Positions 1 to 6,686 of a stretch of 31,689 nucleotides of DNA are shown here, piece after piece; the stretch's first letter is position 1; each line of letters starts with the position of its first letter. The notes below the pieces were generated by a model. It was not told the DNA's origin, ran no database searches, and worked only from the letters and a program-made list of their open reading frames with translations. Position numbers and translations under genes: made by a program. Origin of the DNA: a virus; the IMG/VR virus record IMGVR_UViG_3300030105_001108, positions 559 through 32,247 of that record; one strand, written 5' to 3'.

Positions 1-7
1 ACGTCCA

Positions 8-718
8 TTATTCAATTCCTATTCCTAGTTTGGTCTTGTTAATAAGATAACTACGAACAAAACCAGAGCGAACAATGTCGCCTATGGTAAATTCTGTACA
101 ATTAAATTCTTCCATCTCTTCTAAGATACGTAGAAAGTCGTGTAAACCATTTTTCTCATTTGTCTTTTGTAAATCAGACTGAGCGAAATCACCACAAAAT
201 ACAATTTTAGAATCTTGACCAACTCTTGTGATGATTGTATCTAGCTCATGAAAATTCATATTCTGACATTCATCTACAATAATAATACTATTGTCAAATG
301 TCAATCCCCGTAGGAATGAAGTTGACAGAAAATACAATGAGCCCTGTGCTTTTAACCTATCATATAGAGAATTGAACTGTTGTTCGTTAGGCATTTCAAA
401 CATGAATTGTACCATGTTCTGATAAGGCACTTGATACAGTGCAGATTTATCTTCTTCATCGCCTGGCAGAAAACCAATCTCTCTGGTAGGAATAAGAGAG
501 CGAACTAATACCACTCTGTCATATTTTGTTTTTAAATCAAAAATATCTTGTAGTGCTAGATACAATGATACAAAGGTCTTACCTGTACCAGCACAACCAA
601 AAAGAAATTGGTTATCTCCTTTTTTCCAAGTTGAAAAAACCAGTTTCTGATTGTCAGTGATAGGTTTAATAGTAGTTAAACTACTGTGATTGATTTCTTT
701 ATTTTTCTTTGCGGCCAT
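8..718 (-). CDS. phoH: PhoH-like P-loop ATPase
   Basis: This 236-residue protein is a PhoH-family ATPase, common in marine phages. The Walker A motif GCAGTGKT is at residues 41-48. A Walker B strand ends in VDEC at 148-151, followed by QNM as in PhoH/helicase-like P-loop proteins. The family binds ATP and is linked to phosphate stress or RNA metabolism, but its role in phage infection is unsettled. The ATG follows an AGGATATATC leader downstream of a hairpin. The stop codon forms a TAATG overlap with an ATG at position 8, so another gene probably starts there and runs off the left edge. Confidence 0.95.
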   Translation of the reverse strand: MAAKKNKEINHSSLTTIKPITDNQKLVFSTWKKGDNQFLFGCAGTGKTFVSLYLALQDIFDLKTKYDRVVLVRSLIPTREIGFLPGDEEDKSALYQVPYQNMVQFMFEMPNEQQFNSLYDRLKAQGSLYFLSTSFLRGLTFDNSIIIVDECQNMNFHELDTIITRVGQDSKIVFCGDFAQSDLQKTNEKNGLHDFLRILEEMEEFNCTEFTIGDIVRSGFVRSYLINKTKLGIGIE

Positions 719-741
719 GATATATCCTATTTAAAATGAGT

Positions 742-777
742 GGGGAGTGCTAATTGGAGCTCTCTATAACACTCCCC
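742..777 (-). terminator. Hairpin upstream of phoH
   Basis: On the minus strand GGGGAGTG pairs perfectly with CACTCCCC. The stem extends by T-G, T-A and A-T to about 11 bp around a loop of about 14 bases. It is followed by ACTCATTTT, a poor U-tract. It may attenuate or terminate transcription from the upstream gene, or shape or protect the 5' leader of phoH. It overlaps the stop codon of the 31-residue ORF. Confidence 0.5.
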
Positions 778-859
778 TTGGTGCATGGGCGGATTGACTT
801 CCAAGCTTACGTAGATACTGTGCATCTAATGCTGAAGTTTGATGTCTCGCCCGCACCAT
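764..859 (-). CDS. Possible 31-residue protein before phoH
   Basis: A 31-residue reading frame starts with ATG two bases after the stop of the FmdB-like gene and ends inside the hairpin before phoH. The peptide (MVRARHQTSALDAQY... ending SQSAHAPRGVL) has a normal mixed composition with no low-complexity run, unlike random AT-rich frames. No Shine-Dalgarno sequence is visible, so translation would depend on coupling to the preceding gene. Function unknown. It fills what would otherwise be a 143-base gap. Confidence 0.45.
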   Translation of the reverse strand: MVRARHQTSALDAQYLRKLGSQSAHAPRGVL

Positions 860-861
860 AA

Positions 862-1182
862 TTATTTAGTAACTAAAGGGTTCTTTTTTTGGTGTTTTCT
901 AACTATTTCTTTAGCCTTTAATTTTTTATGAGATTCACCAGTTTTGTACCTATCAGCCAAATGAGAATTAGGATGAGCAGATGCAATTTGACTCATACGT
1001 TCTTTCCATCCCTCATCATTCTTAGGGCCGACACCCATAATATGATCTCCTGTATAAGCAAACATTACAGGGACTTGTGTAATATTGGAGTTTGCTTTTA
1101 AGTATTTTTCTCTCTCACTGAAAGACAGAAATTCATCAAACACTTTACCTGTATTTGTATCTTTAAATTTATACGTTGGCAT
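862..1182 (-). CDS. FmdB-like small protein
   Basis: A 106-residue protein beginning MPTYKFKDTNTGKVFDEFLS, which resembles the N-terminus of FmdB-type putative regulatory proteins often annotated in T4-like marine phages. Cellular FmdB proteins carry a CxxC...CxxC zinc ribbon; this protein has no cysteine, so any zinc-ribbon fold would be degenerate. The C-terminus is very basic (KKLKAKEIVRKHQKK). The central VMFAYTGDHIMGVGPKNDEGW segment resembles other phage members. The function is unknown; possibly nucleic-acid binding or virion associated. Confidence 0.7.
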   Translation of the reverse strand: MPTYKFKDTNTGKVFDEFLSFSEREKYLKANSNITQVPVMFAYTGDHIMGVGPKNDEGWKERMSQIASAHPNSHLADRYKTGESHKKLKAKEIVRKHQKKNPLVTK

Positions 1183-1194
1183 TATGTTGTTCTT

Positions 1195-1392
1195 TCATTT
1201 GAAAAGTTCCAATTGTTTATCTTTGACATATTGTAATTCTATTATACTATTGTAAGCATTTTGTAATTGTTCTTGAAGTTCTCTTACATTATTACGAAGT
1301 ATTACATTTTCTTCTAATAGGTTTAAAGAGTTATCTGTTTTTGATTCTTGCATCATTCTAAGTATGTAGTTCGACCGGCTTTCCCTTTGCAT
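1195..1392 (-). CDS. Small coiled-coil protein
   Basis: A small protein of up to 65 residues, dominated by a heptad-like region (LNLLEENVILRNNVRELQEQ) that predicts a parallel coiled coil. Two starts are possible. The ATG at 1392 has a strong AGGAG six bases upstream and overlaps the preceding gene by 35 bases. The ATG at 1356 lies one base after that gene's stop and would give 53 residues. The strong ribosome site favours 1392. No family is recognised. Confidence 0.6.
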   Translation of the reverse strand: MQRESRSNYILRMMQESKTDNSLNLLEENVILRNNVRELQEQLQNAYNSIIELQYVKDKQLELFK

Positions 1393-1882
1393 TTGTTTCT
1401 CCTAAAAACCATGCTGGTGTTTCACGTTTAGACCACTTTGCAAAACCAGACTTCTCTCTTATATAGTATTTCTGATATGCAAGTACTGTATCCTCACCCT
1501 TACATTCTTCTGGCATACATTGTGGTGGATCAGTAAATTTACCCCCATAAGGAATGTTGGTAGGAGTTTTAGCAAGACACTCTTTCAATCGTTCAGTCGC
1601 ATGGGTTTTACCATAACGATGAGTATACTCTCTCATAAGAGCAGTCATATGTCTCCATAACCAAATGTAATTTTGAACACTAGAACGAGTCCAAATAGTA
1701 CTAGGATGGTTTTTGTGAGCCATCTTGTACATACCTTTGGAGTCTGCAATCTCATCACCATCAAGAACACGATGTGTACTACACAACATCTGAGCAGACT
1801 CAAGTATCATCTTCACAACGTGTTTATCACAACTCATTTGAGCTGCAACTATGGGGTCTTCATCAAGGTAGAAAATATTCAT
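1358..1882 (-). CDS. Conserved phage protein (MNIFYLDEDP family)
   Basis: A 174-residue protein with features of a family common in T4-like marine phages: an N-terminal MNIFYLDEDPIVAAQMSCDK, a KMILESAQMLCSTHRV helix, WTRSSVQNYIWLWRHMTAL, and a C-terminal WSKRETPAWF. I have seen relatives annotated as hypothetical and sometimes as pyrimidine-dimer glycosylase-like. I cannot confirm catalytic residues, so no function is assigned. Its ATG overlaps the stop of the 57-residue gene upstream (ATGA), indicating translational coupling. Confidence 0.8.
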   Translation of the reverse strand: MNIFYLDEDPIVAAQMSCDKHVVKMILESAQMLCSTHRVLDGDEIADSKGMYKMAHKNHPSTIWTRSSVQNYIWLWRHMTALMREYTHRYGKTHATERLKECLAKTPTNIPYGGKFTDPPQCMPEECKGEDTVLAYQKYYIREKSGFAKWSKRETPAWFLGETNAKGKPVELHT

Positions 1883-2052
1883 TCTTCTAATGCCTCTTTC
1901 ACTTTCTCTATAAGATTTTCATAGGTAGCATAACAACCACCTGTCCACTCACCATCTTCAAATTCACGAATATCAAGATTGCCTCCTGGCTTAGTTTGTC
2001 CATCAATAGACAATTCACCATCTTCCATAACTGATATTTCTATATGTTTCAT
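1879..2052 (-). CDS. Small acidic hypothetical protein
   Basis: A 57-residue frame, MKHIEISVMEDGELSIDGQT onward, ending in an acidic helix (VKEALEE). It is linked on both sides by overlaps: its ATG lies in a TAATG with the upstream oxygenase stop, and its TGA lies in an ATGA with the next gene. Composition is acidic with no membrane segment or cysteine pair. The layout strongly supports a real gene; the family is not recognised. Confidence 0.75.
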   Translation of the reverse strand: MKHIEISVMEDGELSIDGQTKPGGNLDIREFEDGEWTGGCYATYENLIEKVKEALEE

Positions 2053-2618
2053 TATGGATTCCTTTTACTGTGTGGTACATCAAAAACGAAAGTCAATCTA
2101 TCTACATCACCAATGTTTAGTGCTTTGTGATACTTCTTATTATTAAACCAAAAGAAAGTGCCAGGCTCAATGATGTGCATCTCGGCATTTGGATCATCTG
2201 GTGAGTCACCAACCCAATATTTGTATATACCCTGCAAAGATAAATGATACCTATCTCTTGACAGATAGTACTTTCCATCATCTATATGCCAACCAACTGT
2301 ATCGCCTGGCCTTAATCTAAAAAATGCAGCTCTAGAATGATTTTGACATTTATAACTTTTAAGAAATTTTCTTATCTGTGTATACTTTTCCCACAGTAGA
2401 GTCTTTTGTTGAAGTTGAGTATGTTTAGGATCACCAAAACCACCACGCATTGTGTTGTTGACTACTGCCATCATTAAAGGTAGGAAACCGTATGGTTGTA
2501 GATCACCAGCAGCACCTTTAATGCTACCAGCAACGTCCCAATCATTAGGATTATCTAACACTTGTTGGACAATATTTTTTACGTCCACATTGCGTTCAAT
2601 AAATCTAAAATTACTCAC
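2052..2618 (-). CDS. 2OG-Fe(II) oxygenase, Asp/Asn beta-hydroxylase-like
   Basis: A 188-residue protein with the jelly-roll signature of 2-oxoglutarate/Fe(II) dioxygenases of the aspartyl/asparaginyl beta-hydroxylase type. H111-x-D113 (GWHIDD) and H164 (KKYHKALN) would bind iron, and R174 (DRLTFVFD) would bind 2-oxoglutarate. The RYHLSLQG segment and PGTFFWFNN turn fit the family. Enzymes of this group hydroxylate protein side chains; the substrate here is unknown. Its start forms an ATGA overlap with the SleB-like gene. A second, unrelated 2OG oxygenase lies at 6687-7208. Confidence 0.85.
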   Translation of the reverse strand: MSNFRFIERNVDVKNIVQQVLDNPNDWDVAGSIKGAAGDLQPYGFLPLMMAVVNNTMRGGFGDPKHTQLQQKTLLWEKYTQIRKFLKSYKCQNHSRAAFFRLRPGDTVGWHIDDGKYYLSRDRYHLSLQGIYKYWVGDSPDDPNAEMHIIEPGTFFWFNNKKYHKALNIGDVDRLTFVFDVPHSKRNP

Positions 2619-3169
2619 CTAACTGGCCTACCTTTTTGTCCAATTTCCCAACGATAGAATATATGATCTTCAATTTCAACAGTCCTAGTTTTAGTTTCTG
2701 CCCATGCAGGGTTAACATAGTCAGCATGGTAGTGTGTAGCTCCATCTGTAATATCTATGAAGTTAACAGTATTATACACTATAGACTTAGCAATTGTCAA
2801 TAACCTTTGATAAGTTTTTTTATCTCTTGGTTCATCACCTCTACCATCACAATACCAAGAAAACTGGCAACGATGTTTTACAGGATAGAAAGTGGCATCA
2901 TTAGGATCAGGAGTTTGTCGAGTCTTCCAACTCTCTCTTGTTGGGCCTTGATACACAACTCCACAAATTGTATTTGGAAATCTCTTATCTTTTACTCTGT
3001 TCAAAACAACAGAAGATACACCAAGAAGTCCAGCACTACCTTGACCTCTGGCTTCATGGTACATATTAAGTGCAAGACACTCCACAGATGCACTTTTATC
3101 TTCTGGTATATCAGTAATTACTGGAGTGAACAACATCAGCCCTACTGAAACTAATTCAGTTAGATTCAT
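2615..3169 (-). CDS. SleB-type cell wall hydrolase (probable endolysin)
   Basis: This 184-residue protein matches the SleB/Hydrolase_2 family of lytic transglycosylase-like cell-wall hydrolases. Recognisable parts are CLALNMYHEARGQG (candidate catalytic Glu), VVLNRV, FPNTICGVVYQ, CQFSWYCDG, and THYHADYVNPAW near the C-terminus. I use the ATG at 3169, not an upstream in-frame one at 3199, because 3169 forms an ATGA overlap with a tiny upstream ORF. The start MNLTELVSVGLMLFTPVITD then looks like a signal or signal-arrest-release sequence, fitting an exported endolysin. The spanins lie far away at 18865-19585. Confidence 0.85.
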   Translation of the reverse strand: MNLTELVSVGLMLFTPVITDIPEDKSASVECLALNMYHEARGQGSAGLLGVSSVVLNRVKDKRFPNTICGVVYQGPTRESWKTRQTPDPNDATFYPVKHRCQFSWYCDGRGDEPRDKKTYQRLLTIAKSIVYNTVNFIDITDGATHYHADYVNPAWAETKTRTVEIEDHIFYRWEIGQKGRPVR

Positions 3170-3258
3170 TTTAGAGCCACCATCCACATAAAAAACCATA
3201 TGGCAAATACTAAAATTCCAAAAACAAACATCATTAATTCATCATCAATGTTTTTCAT
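3166..3258 (-). CDS. 30-residue single-span membrane peptide
   Basis: A 30-residue ORF starting MKNIDDELMMFVFGILVFAI and ending WMVALK, with one predicted transmembrane helix over most of its length. Its TGA overlaps the ATG of the SleB-like gene (ATGA), and its ATG directly follows another tiny ORF. It lies immediately upstream of the lysin, so a small holin-like or lysis-modulating role is possible, but that is inference from position only. Confidence 0.55.
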   Translation of the reverse strand: MKNIDDELMMFVFGILVFAIWFFMWMVALK

Positions 3259-3259
3259 T

Positions 3260-3331
3260 TTAGAACGCTACTAATGCAGCATAACCCATTCCAAAAATAA
3301 GAACAATACCAATAACATCATCAAGTTTCAT
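3260..3331 (-). CDS. 23-residue possible membrane peptide
   Basis: A 23-residue frame, MKLDDVIGIVLIFGMGYAAL plus three residues, almost entirely one hydrophobic helix with a charged start. It ends one base before the ATG of the next mini-ORF. Such a short frame could arise by chance. The amphipathic start, clean TM composition and tight spacing are the only support. Confidence 0.4.
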   Translation of the reverse strand: MKLDDVIGIVLIFGMGYAALVAF

Positions 3332-3336
3332 ATTTC

Positions 3337-3684
3337 TCACTTTAAGTAACAAGCTCCTGTCCAATTAATTGCATAACTACCTTCAAGGATGTTTCCACGA
3401 GCACCATTACGAGCAGGGGCACTATATCCAGCAGGCATCAAAATGTCACCAAACTTAAACTTCTTATCATCTTCAACATTAACGATAAATGCTTTAACAC
3501 CATTATTTTTAGAAACAAGTTTGATATACTTATTACCAACTTTATATTCTAAACTTTCAGCATACTCTTCACACATTTTAAGATTAGTTGGCATGAAAGC
3601 ATTAAAGTCTTCTTTCATGGCAGCCATCATTTTGGTCATACCATCAACAATGGTTTCAGATTTTTCTTTTACAAAACTAGTCAT
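3337..3684 (-). CDS. Conserved hypothetical protein
   Basis: A 115-residue soluble protein. The N-terminal half (MTSFVKEKSETIVDGMTKMM onward) is helical and charged. The C-terminal half contains KYIKLVSKNNGVKAFIV, a beta-rich pattern, and ends in a Gly/Ala/Asn-rich PARNGARGNILEGSYAINW. Its ATG shares a TAATG overlap with the upstream gene. No catalytic motif is recognised. It is probably expressed from the promoters at 3942-3970 and 4037-4065. Confidence 0.75.
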   Translation of the reverse strand: MTSFVKEKSETIVDGMTKMMAAMKEDFNAFMPTNLKMCEEYAESLEYKVGNKYIKLVSKNNGVKAFIVNVEDDKKFKFGDILMPAGYSAPARNGARGNILEGSYAINWTGACYLK

Positions 3685-3908
3685 TACACTAACTCCAAAG
3701 CACGTTTCAACAATAACATTGCACCTTCATCGGTTTCAAAACCTTCCTCAGATGCAAAATCCATAGAACTAGAACCCATCATGGTCTTAGCAATTCCATA
3801 ATCGTACATGGCTTTTGCAACACCCTCTACGGTGTCAGACCAAACTGTTTTACCGTTTTTGGTAGTCATCTCAATTCCACCATTCACTGCATCTACATAA
3901 TTAATCAT
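3684..3908 (-). CDS. Small hypothetical protein with two possible starts
   Basis: From the ATG at 3908 this is a 74-residue acidic protein (MINYVDAVNGGIEMTTKNGK onward, ending LLLKRALELV). I chose 3908 because a near-perfect sigma70 promoter ends 34 bases upstream and the purine run GAGAGAGAGA gives a ribosome site. The frame stays open to an ATG at 4007 with AAGGA upstream, giving about 107 residues from the second promoter at 4037-4065. In that longer form the inner promoter would itself be translated. Function unknown. Confidence 0.7.
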   Translation of the reverse strand: MINYVDAVNGGIEMTTKNGKTVWSDTVEGVAKAMYDYGIAKTMMGSSSMDFASEEGFETDEGAMLLLKRALELV

Positions 3909-3941
3909 AATATTTTCTCTCTCTCTCTTGATTATATTATT

Positions 3942-3970
3942 AGTATACCATACAAAATAAGGTTTGTCAA
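3942..3970 (-). promoter_or_regulatory. Sigma70-type promoter
   Basis: The minus strand reads TTGACA, a 17-base spacer, then TATACT, with predicted start near 3935. It shares a 22-base core (spacer end through -10) with the promoter at 10230-10258, including the small dyad GTATGGTATAC. It would drive the genes at 3684 and 3337 and probably onward. Confidence 0.85.
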
Positions 3971-4036
3971 CAGTTAATTTCACTTTTTTTGAAATTAATT
4001 TAAGCATAACGAATCCTTTATTTCTGATTATTACTA

Positions 4037-4065
4037 ATAGTAACACACTTAGAGAGGATTGTCAA
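4037..4065 (-). promoter_or_regulatory. Sigma70-type promoter
   Basis: TTGACA, 17-base spacer, TACTAT on the minus strand, with predicted start near 4030. It lies just after the gene ending at 4074 and before the AAGGA and ATG at 4007. It lacks the GTATGGTATAC dyad of its downstream neighbour. Confidence 0.75.
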
Positions 4066-4073
4066 GTAAAAAA

Positions 4074-4547
4074 TTAACGAGTGGCCTGACGATCTTTCTG
4101 AGGATAACCTTCAACTTTCATATACTTTTCATCCCAATCAAATGCTTCTTTGACTACATTATCAGAAAGACCTTTGAACTTACGATGCAATTGTTTATTC
4201 TTTGCAGCAACAAGCACTTCAGCATCAGTCTCATGCAACCCCTCTAGTAACTGAACGAACATACTTTCACGTTTGTTCTGGTTCAAGTCTGAATTACCAC
4301 CCTCTAGATAGTGAAATAACTTTCGTGCCTCAGCATGAAGGTTAGTGTGTTCTGTACCTTCTGGAGCTTCATTCTTCTTGTAAGGAACTTCGCCATCTGG
4401 AAGAGCCCATTTAATTTTAGGGTCAAAAGATGATTTGATTACCATGCGTAGTGCATCGGAATCATAATATTTTAGAAAAGAAACCTTCTCTTTTTTTGTT
4501 TTAATCTTAGAAACTTTATCCAAGATTTCAGCTATTAGTAAGTCCAT
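4074..4547 (-). CDS. Conserved T4-like phage protein (DUF6433-like)
   Basis: A 157-residue soluble protein beginning MDLLIAEILDKVSKIKTKKE, with a central IKWALPDGEVPYKKNEAPEG and a charged helical C-terminal half. This pattern belongs to a conserved T4-like family I know as DUF6433; I hold the number tentatively. No enzymatic residues stand out. It follows the RNase H gene with a one-base gap, so it is probably co-transcribed and may relate to replication or late transcription. Confidence 0.75.
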   Translation of the reverse strand: MDLLIAEILDKVSKIKTKKEKVSFLKYYDSDALRMVIKSSFDPKIKWALPDGEVPYKKNEAPEGTEHTNLHAEARKLFHYLEGGNSDLNQNKRESMFVQLLEGLHETDAEVLVAAKNKQLHRKFKGLSDNVVKEAFDWDEKYMKVEGYPQKDRQATR

Positions 4548-4548
4548 G

Positions 4549-5412
4549 TCAAAATTCTCCTATGGATTCTGTGAGATTCTTCAATCTCTTCTTTGTAAAA
4601 TAATTTAGTAGTTTGCTACGGTCACCTTCTGGAGCATCTTGATACTCCTTTATACAAGCAGTAAAAATCTCTGATGGTGTTTTAGACAAGTCAATCAACT
4701 TTTGATTTCTTTGAAAATTACGTTTAATTTCACCGTCAGGTATAGCCATCTCAACTGGTACAAGAATTTCTCCTGTCCATTCTTCAATCTTCTTTTTGCC
4801 TAGCGGTTTTTGTCGTATCCCATCAACGAAGGTATTGTCTGGTGATAATACATTTGGAACTCCATCACTAGAGTCACCTTTAAGAATGTGTTCATCCAAG
4901 TATTTATGGGGATCAATACCATTCATCATCTTCTTAGTGATGGGGCTATATTGAGATACATTCTTAAATCTATGTAACTGAATAAAGTCTTTATCGCCAG
5001 AAAGGATTAATGTCTTTCCATTATCATATTCAAGTTCAAGACATAATGCTGCAATTACATCGTCAGCCTCTGCACCATACACCTCAACAAATTTGTATGG
5101 GAAAACATCTTTTAGTTCTTGTTTAATCTCATTGAGACAACCAAAGATTGCATCCCAATCTAACTTAGAACTTTCTCTACTCTTCTTACGATTAGCCTTG
5201 TAGTTTGGAAAGTGGTCACGCCTCCAGTAATGACGAGAATCAAAACAGAGAACTAACTCTCCAAACTCTTGTTTAAATCTACTACGATACATTCTTAGAG
5301 AATTAAGTATCATGTGACGCACCATATTTTCATCTGGTTTGGTGGTCTTATTCATATTCAGATGCATCATCATACTTGCTAATGATATCTGACTCACATC
5401 AACTAAAATCAT
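4549..5412 (-). CDS. rnh: RNase H, FEN-1-type 5'-3' exonuclease
   Basis: A 287-residue homologue of T4 RNase H, which removes RNA primers and flaps from lagging-strand DNA. The metal-binding acidic residues sit in MILVDVSQ (D5), LCFDSRHYWRRDHFPNYKANR, YGAEADDVIAAL, and LILSGDKDFIQL. The RRDHFPNYKANRK segment is typical of the 5'-nuclease substrate arch. The helix-hairpin-helix area follows at GDSSDGVPNV. Its start overlaps the preceding stop (ATGA). Together with the gp61-type primase at 15789-16826 it marks a T4-type replisome. Confidence 0.95.
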   Translation of the reverse strand: MILVDVSQISLASMMMHLNMNKTTKPDENMVRHMILNSLRMYRSRFKQEFGELVLCFDSRHYWRRDHFPNYKANRKKSRESSKLDWDAIFGCLNEIKQELKDVFPYKFVEVYGAEADDVIAALCLELEYDNGKTLILSGDKDFIQLHRFKNVSQYSPITKKMMNGIDPHKYLDEHILKGDSSDGVPNVLSPDNTFVDGIRQKPLGKKKIEEWTGEILVPVEMAIPDGEIKRNFQRNQKLIDLSKTPSEIFTACIKEYQDAPEGDRSKLLNYFTKKRLKNLTESIGEF

Positions 5413-5780
5413 GTTGGGTCTTTTTCCTCACTCTTTAAAAAATTTATTACACTTTCTATTTTATTATAATCCAAATAAAAATGTTTTTCACTATTGACAT
5501 ATTCAATACCACATAAAAGAGATACAACATCTTGAAATGGATGGTTTATATTATAGTTATTATAAGTTGCTGCTTTTAGTAACTCTGTTAAAAACATAAT
5601 GTATGTAATGCTTTCATCATTAGGATCATCTGGTGCAATACCACTTTCTACAAGGTTTTGTAAAACAGCAATTGTACAATCACTTACTATACGATCACAT
5701 TCAGCAAGTACTTGAGCTGCTTCAAGTTCATCTGCTGTTGAGTTCTTAACCCAAGGTCCATTTATAATATCAGCGGTCAT
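5409..5780 (-). CDS. Hypothetical protein
   Basis: A 123-residue acidic, mostly helical protein. Recognisable segments are DELEAAQVLAECDRIVSDCT, ESGIAPDDPNDESITYIMFL, and FLKSEEKDPT at the end. No motif identified. It is joined by four-base overlaps to the gene upstream and to rnh downstream, so it belongs to the same translational unit. A role as a small replication or late-transcription accessory factor is possible from position only. Confidence 0.75.
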   Translation of the reverse strand: MTADIINGPWVKNSTADELEAAQVLAECDRIVSDCTIAVLQNLVESGIAPDDPNDESITYIMFLTELLKAATYNNYNINHPFQDVVSLLCGIEYVNSEKHFYLDYNKIESVINFLKSEEKDPT

Positions 5781-6373
5781 TTTTTATTCTTTCTTTTCTT
5801 TGGGGAATCAACAGTAATACCATTTTCTTCATTATACATCTCTTGTGTATATGTAGTTCCTAACATTGGATAGAAAACACCGACATCAAATTTTGGTTCA
5901 CCTTTTTTGCGACCAGACCAATAGTATGCTTGAGCAACACATTTTCTACTAGTCTTTTTTTCTTGATACTCTCCATAGAATGGATCAACGTAATCACCAT
6001 CTCGTAAATATTTAACAAGGTTACGAACATATCCTTCATGATCAGATTGTCTCGCATATGCACCTTTAACACCTTGCTTGTCAGCTCTACGTTCTGATGC
6101 AGCAAGTTCCTTTTGTGTTTTAATCCACTTTCTAACTTGTTTTGGATGGGCACGATGATCTTCTGGAAGAATACGCAAACTTTCATGAACACCAGACATA
6201 CCATAATCTGGATTCTTTTCTGCACGTTTTGCCCTTGCCTTTTCAAGACGAGCAACTGCGGCGTCTTTCTGTTCCTCAGTCATGGGTTTACGTGCTTTAC
6301 GAACCTTTTTTCTTTTAGGTTCTACCCATCCACTATTATCAGTAGTCGCTTTAATATTCTTTCTTTTAACCAT
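5777..6373 (-). CDS. Basic conserved phage protein
   Basis: A 198-residue, very basic protein. Residues 1-50 are Lys/Arg rich (KPMTEEQKDAAVARLEKARA). The conserved core contains YGMSGVHESLRILPEDHRAH, KQVRKWIKTQKELAASERRA, EGYVRNLVKYLRDGDYVDPF and YGEYQEKKT. This pattern is familiar from conserved hypothetical proteins of T4-like marine phages. The basic tail suggests nucleic-acid binding, but no function is established from sequence. It is coupled to its downstream neighbour by overlap. Confidence 0.8.
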   Translation of the reverse strand: MVKRKNIKATTDNSGWVEPKRKKVRKARKPMTEEQKDAAVARLEKARAKRAEKNPDYGMSGVHESLRILPEDHRAHPKQVRKWIKTQKELAASERRADKQGVKGAYARQSDHEGYVRNLVKYLRDGDYVDPFYGEYQEKKTSRKCVAQAYYWSGRKKGEPKFDVGVFYPMLGTTYTQEMYNEENGITVDSPKKRKNKK

Positions 6374-6678
6374 TATCTTACCTCTATCATCCAGTGTACG
6401 ATACCATTTAGGAAAATTGCAACTGCAACTGCATTTACAATTATAAGAGCTCTGTCATTCCATATGATAGAAACCCACAACCAACCAGCAACACCCACAG
6501 TCTGTAAAAACATATTCCAAGGATATAGATTATTGGTTGTTGCAATCATAGCAAAAATTAAAACAATAGAAGAAGCCCACTTCAAATACCAACTTAAAGG
6601 ATGATCGTCCTTTAATGGTGTTGAGGTTTTAGAAGGGTTTTGATAATCCTCTAACTCTTGTAGTTCTTCAGTATCCAT
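6373..6678 (-). CDS. Three-span membrane protein
   Basis: A 101-residue inner-membrane protein with an acidic cytoplasmic-type N-terminus of about 28 residues. Three hydrophobic segments follow near 31-48 (WASSIVLIFAMIATT), 54-73 (MFLQTVGVAGWLWVSIIW) and 77-97 (LIIVNAVAVAIFLNGIVHW). No family is recognised with confidence. Its stop shares a base with the next start (TAATG-type overlap). Its role is unknown; SWEET- or holin-like resemblance is only topological. Confidence 0.75.
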   Translation of the reverse strand: MDTEELQELEDYQNPSKTSTPLKDDHPLSWYLKWASSIVLIFAMIATTNNLYPWNMFLQTVGVAGWLWVSIIWNDRALIIVNAVAVAIFLNGIVHWMIEVR

Positions 6679-6686
6679 TTAATCCT

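Noticed and set aside
862-1182. Zinc ribbon in the FmdB-like protein
   Set aside because: The protein has no cysteine at all, so a functional four-cysteine ribbon is excluded despite the FmdB-like start.
4549-5412. Considered as a DNA polymerase I 5'-nuclease fragment
   Set aside because: Length, starting MILVDVSQ and T4-like gene context fit a stand-alone RNase H of the T4 type better.
5860-6255. 131-codon minus-strand ORF overlapping the basic protein gene
   Set aside because: It is a shifted-frame shadow of the 198-residue gene with no ribosome site; the 198-residue frame has neighbour overlaps and family-like motifs.
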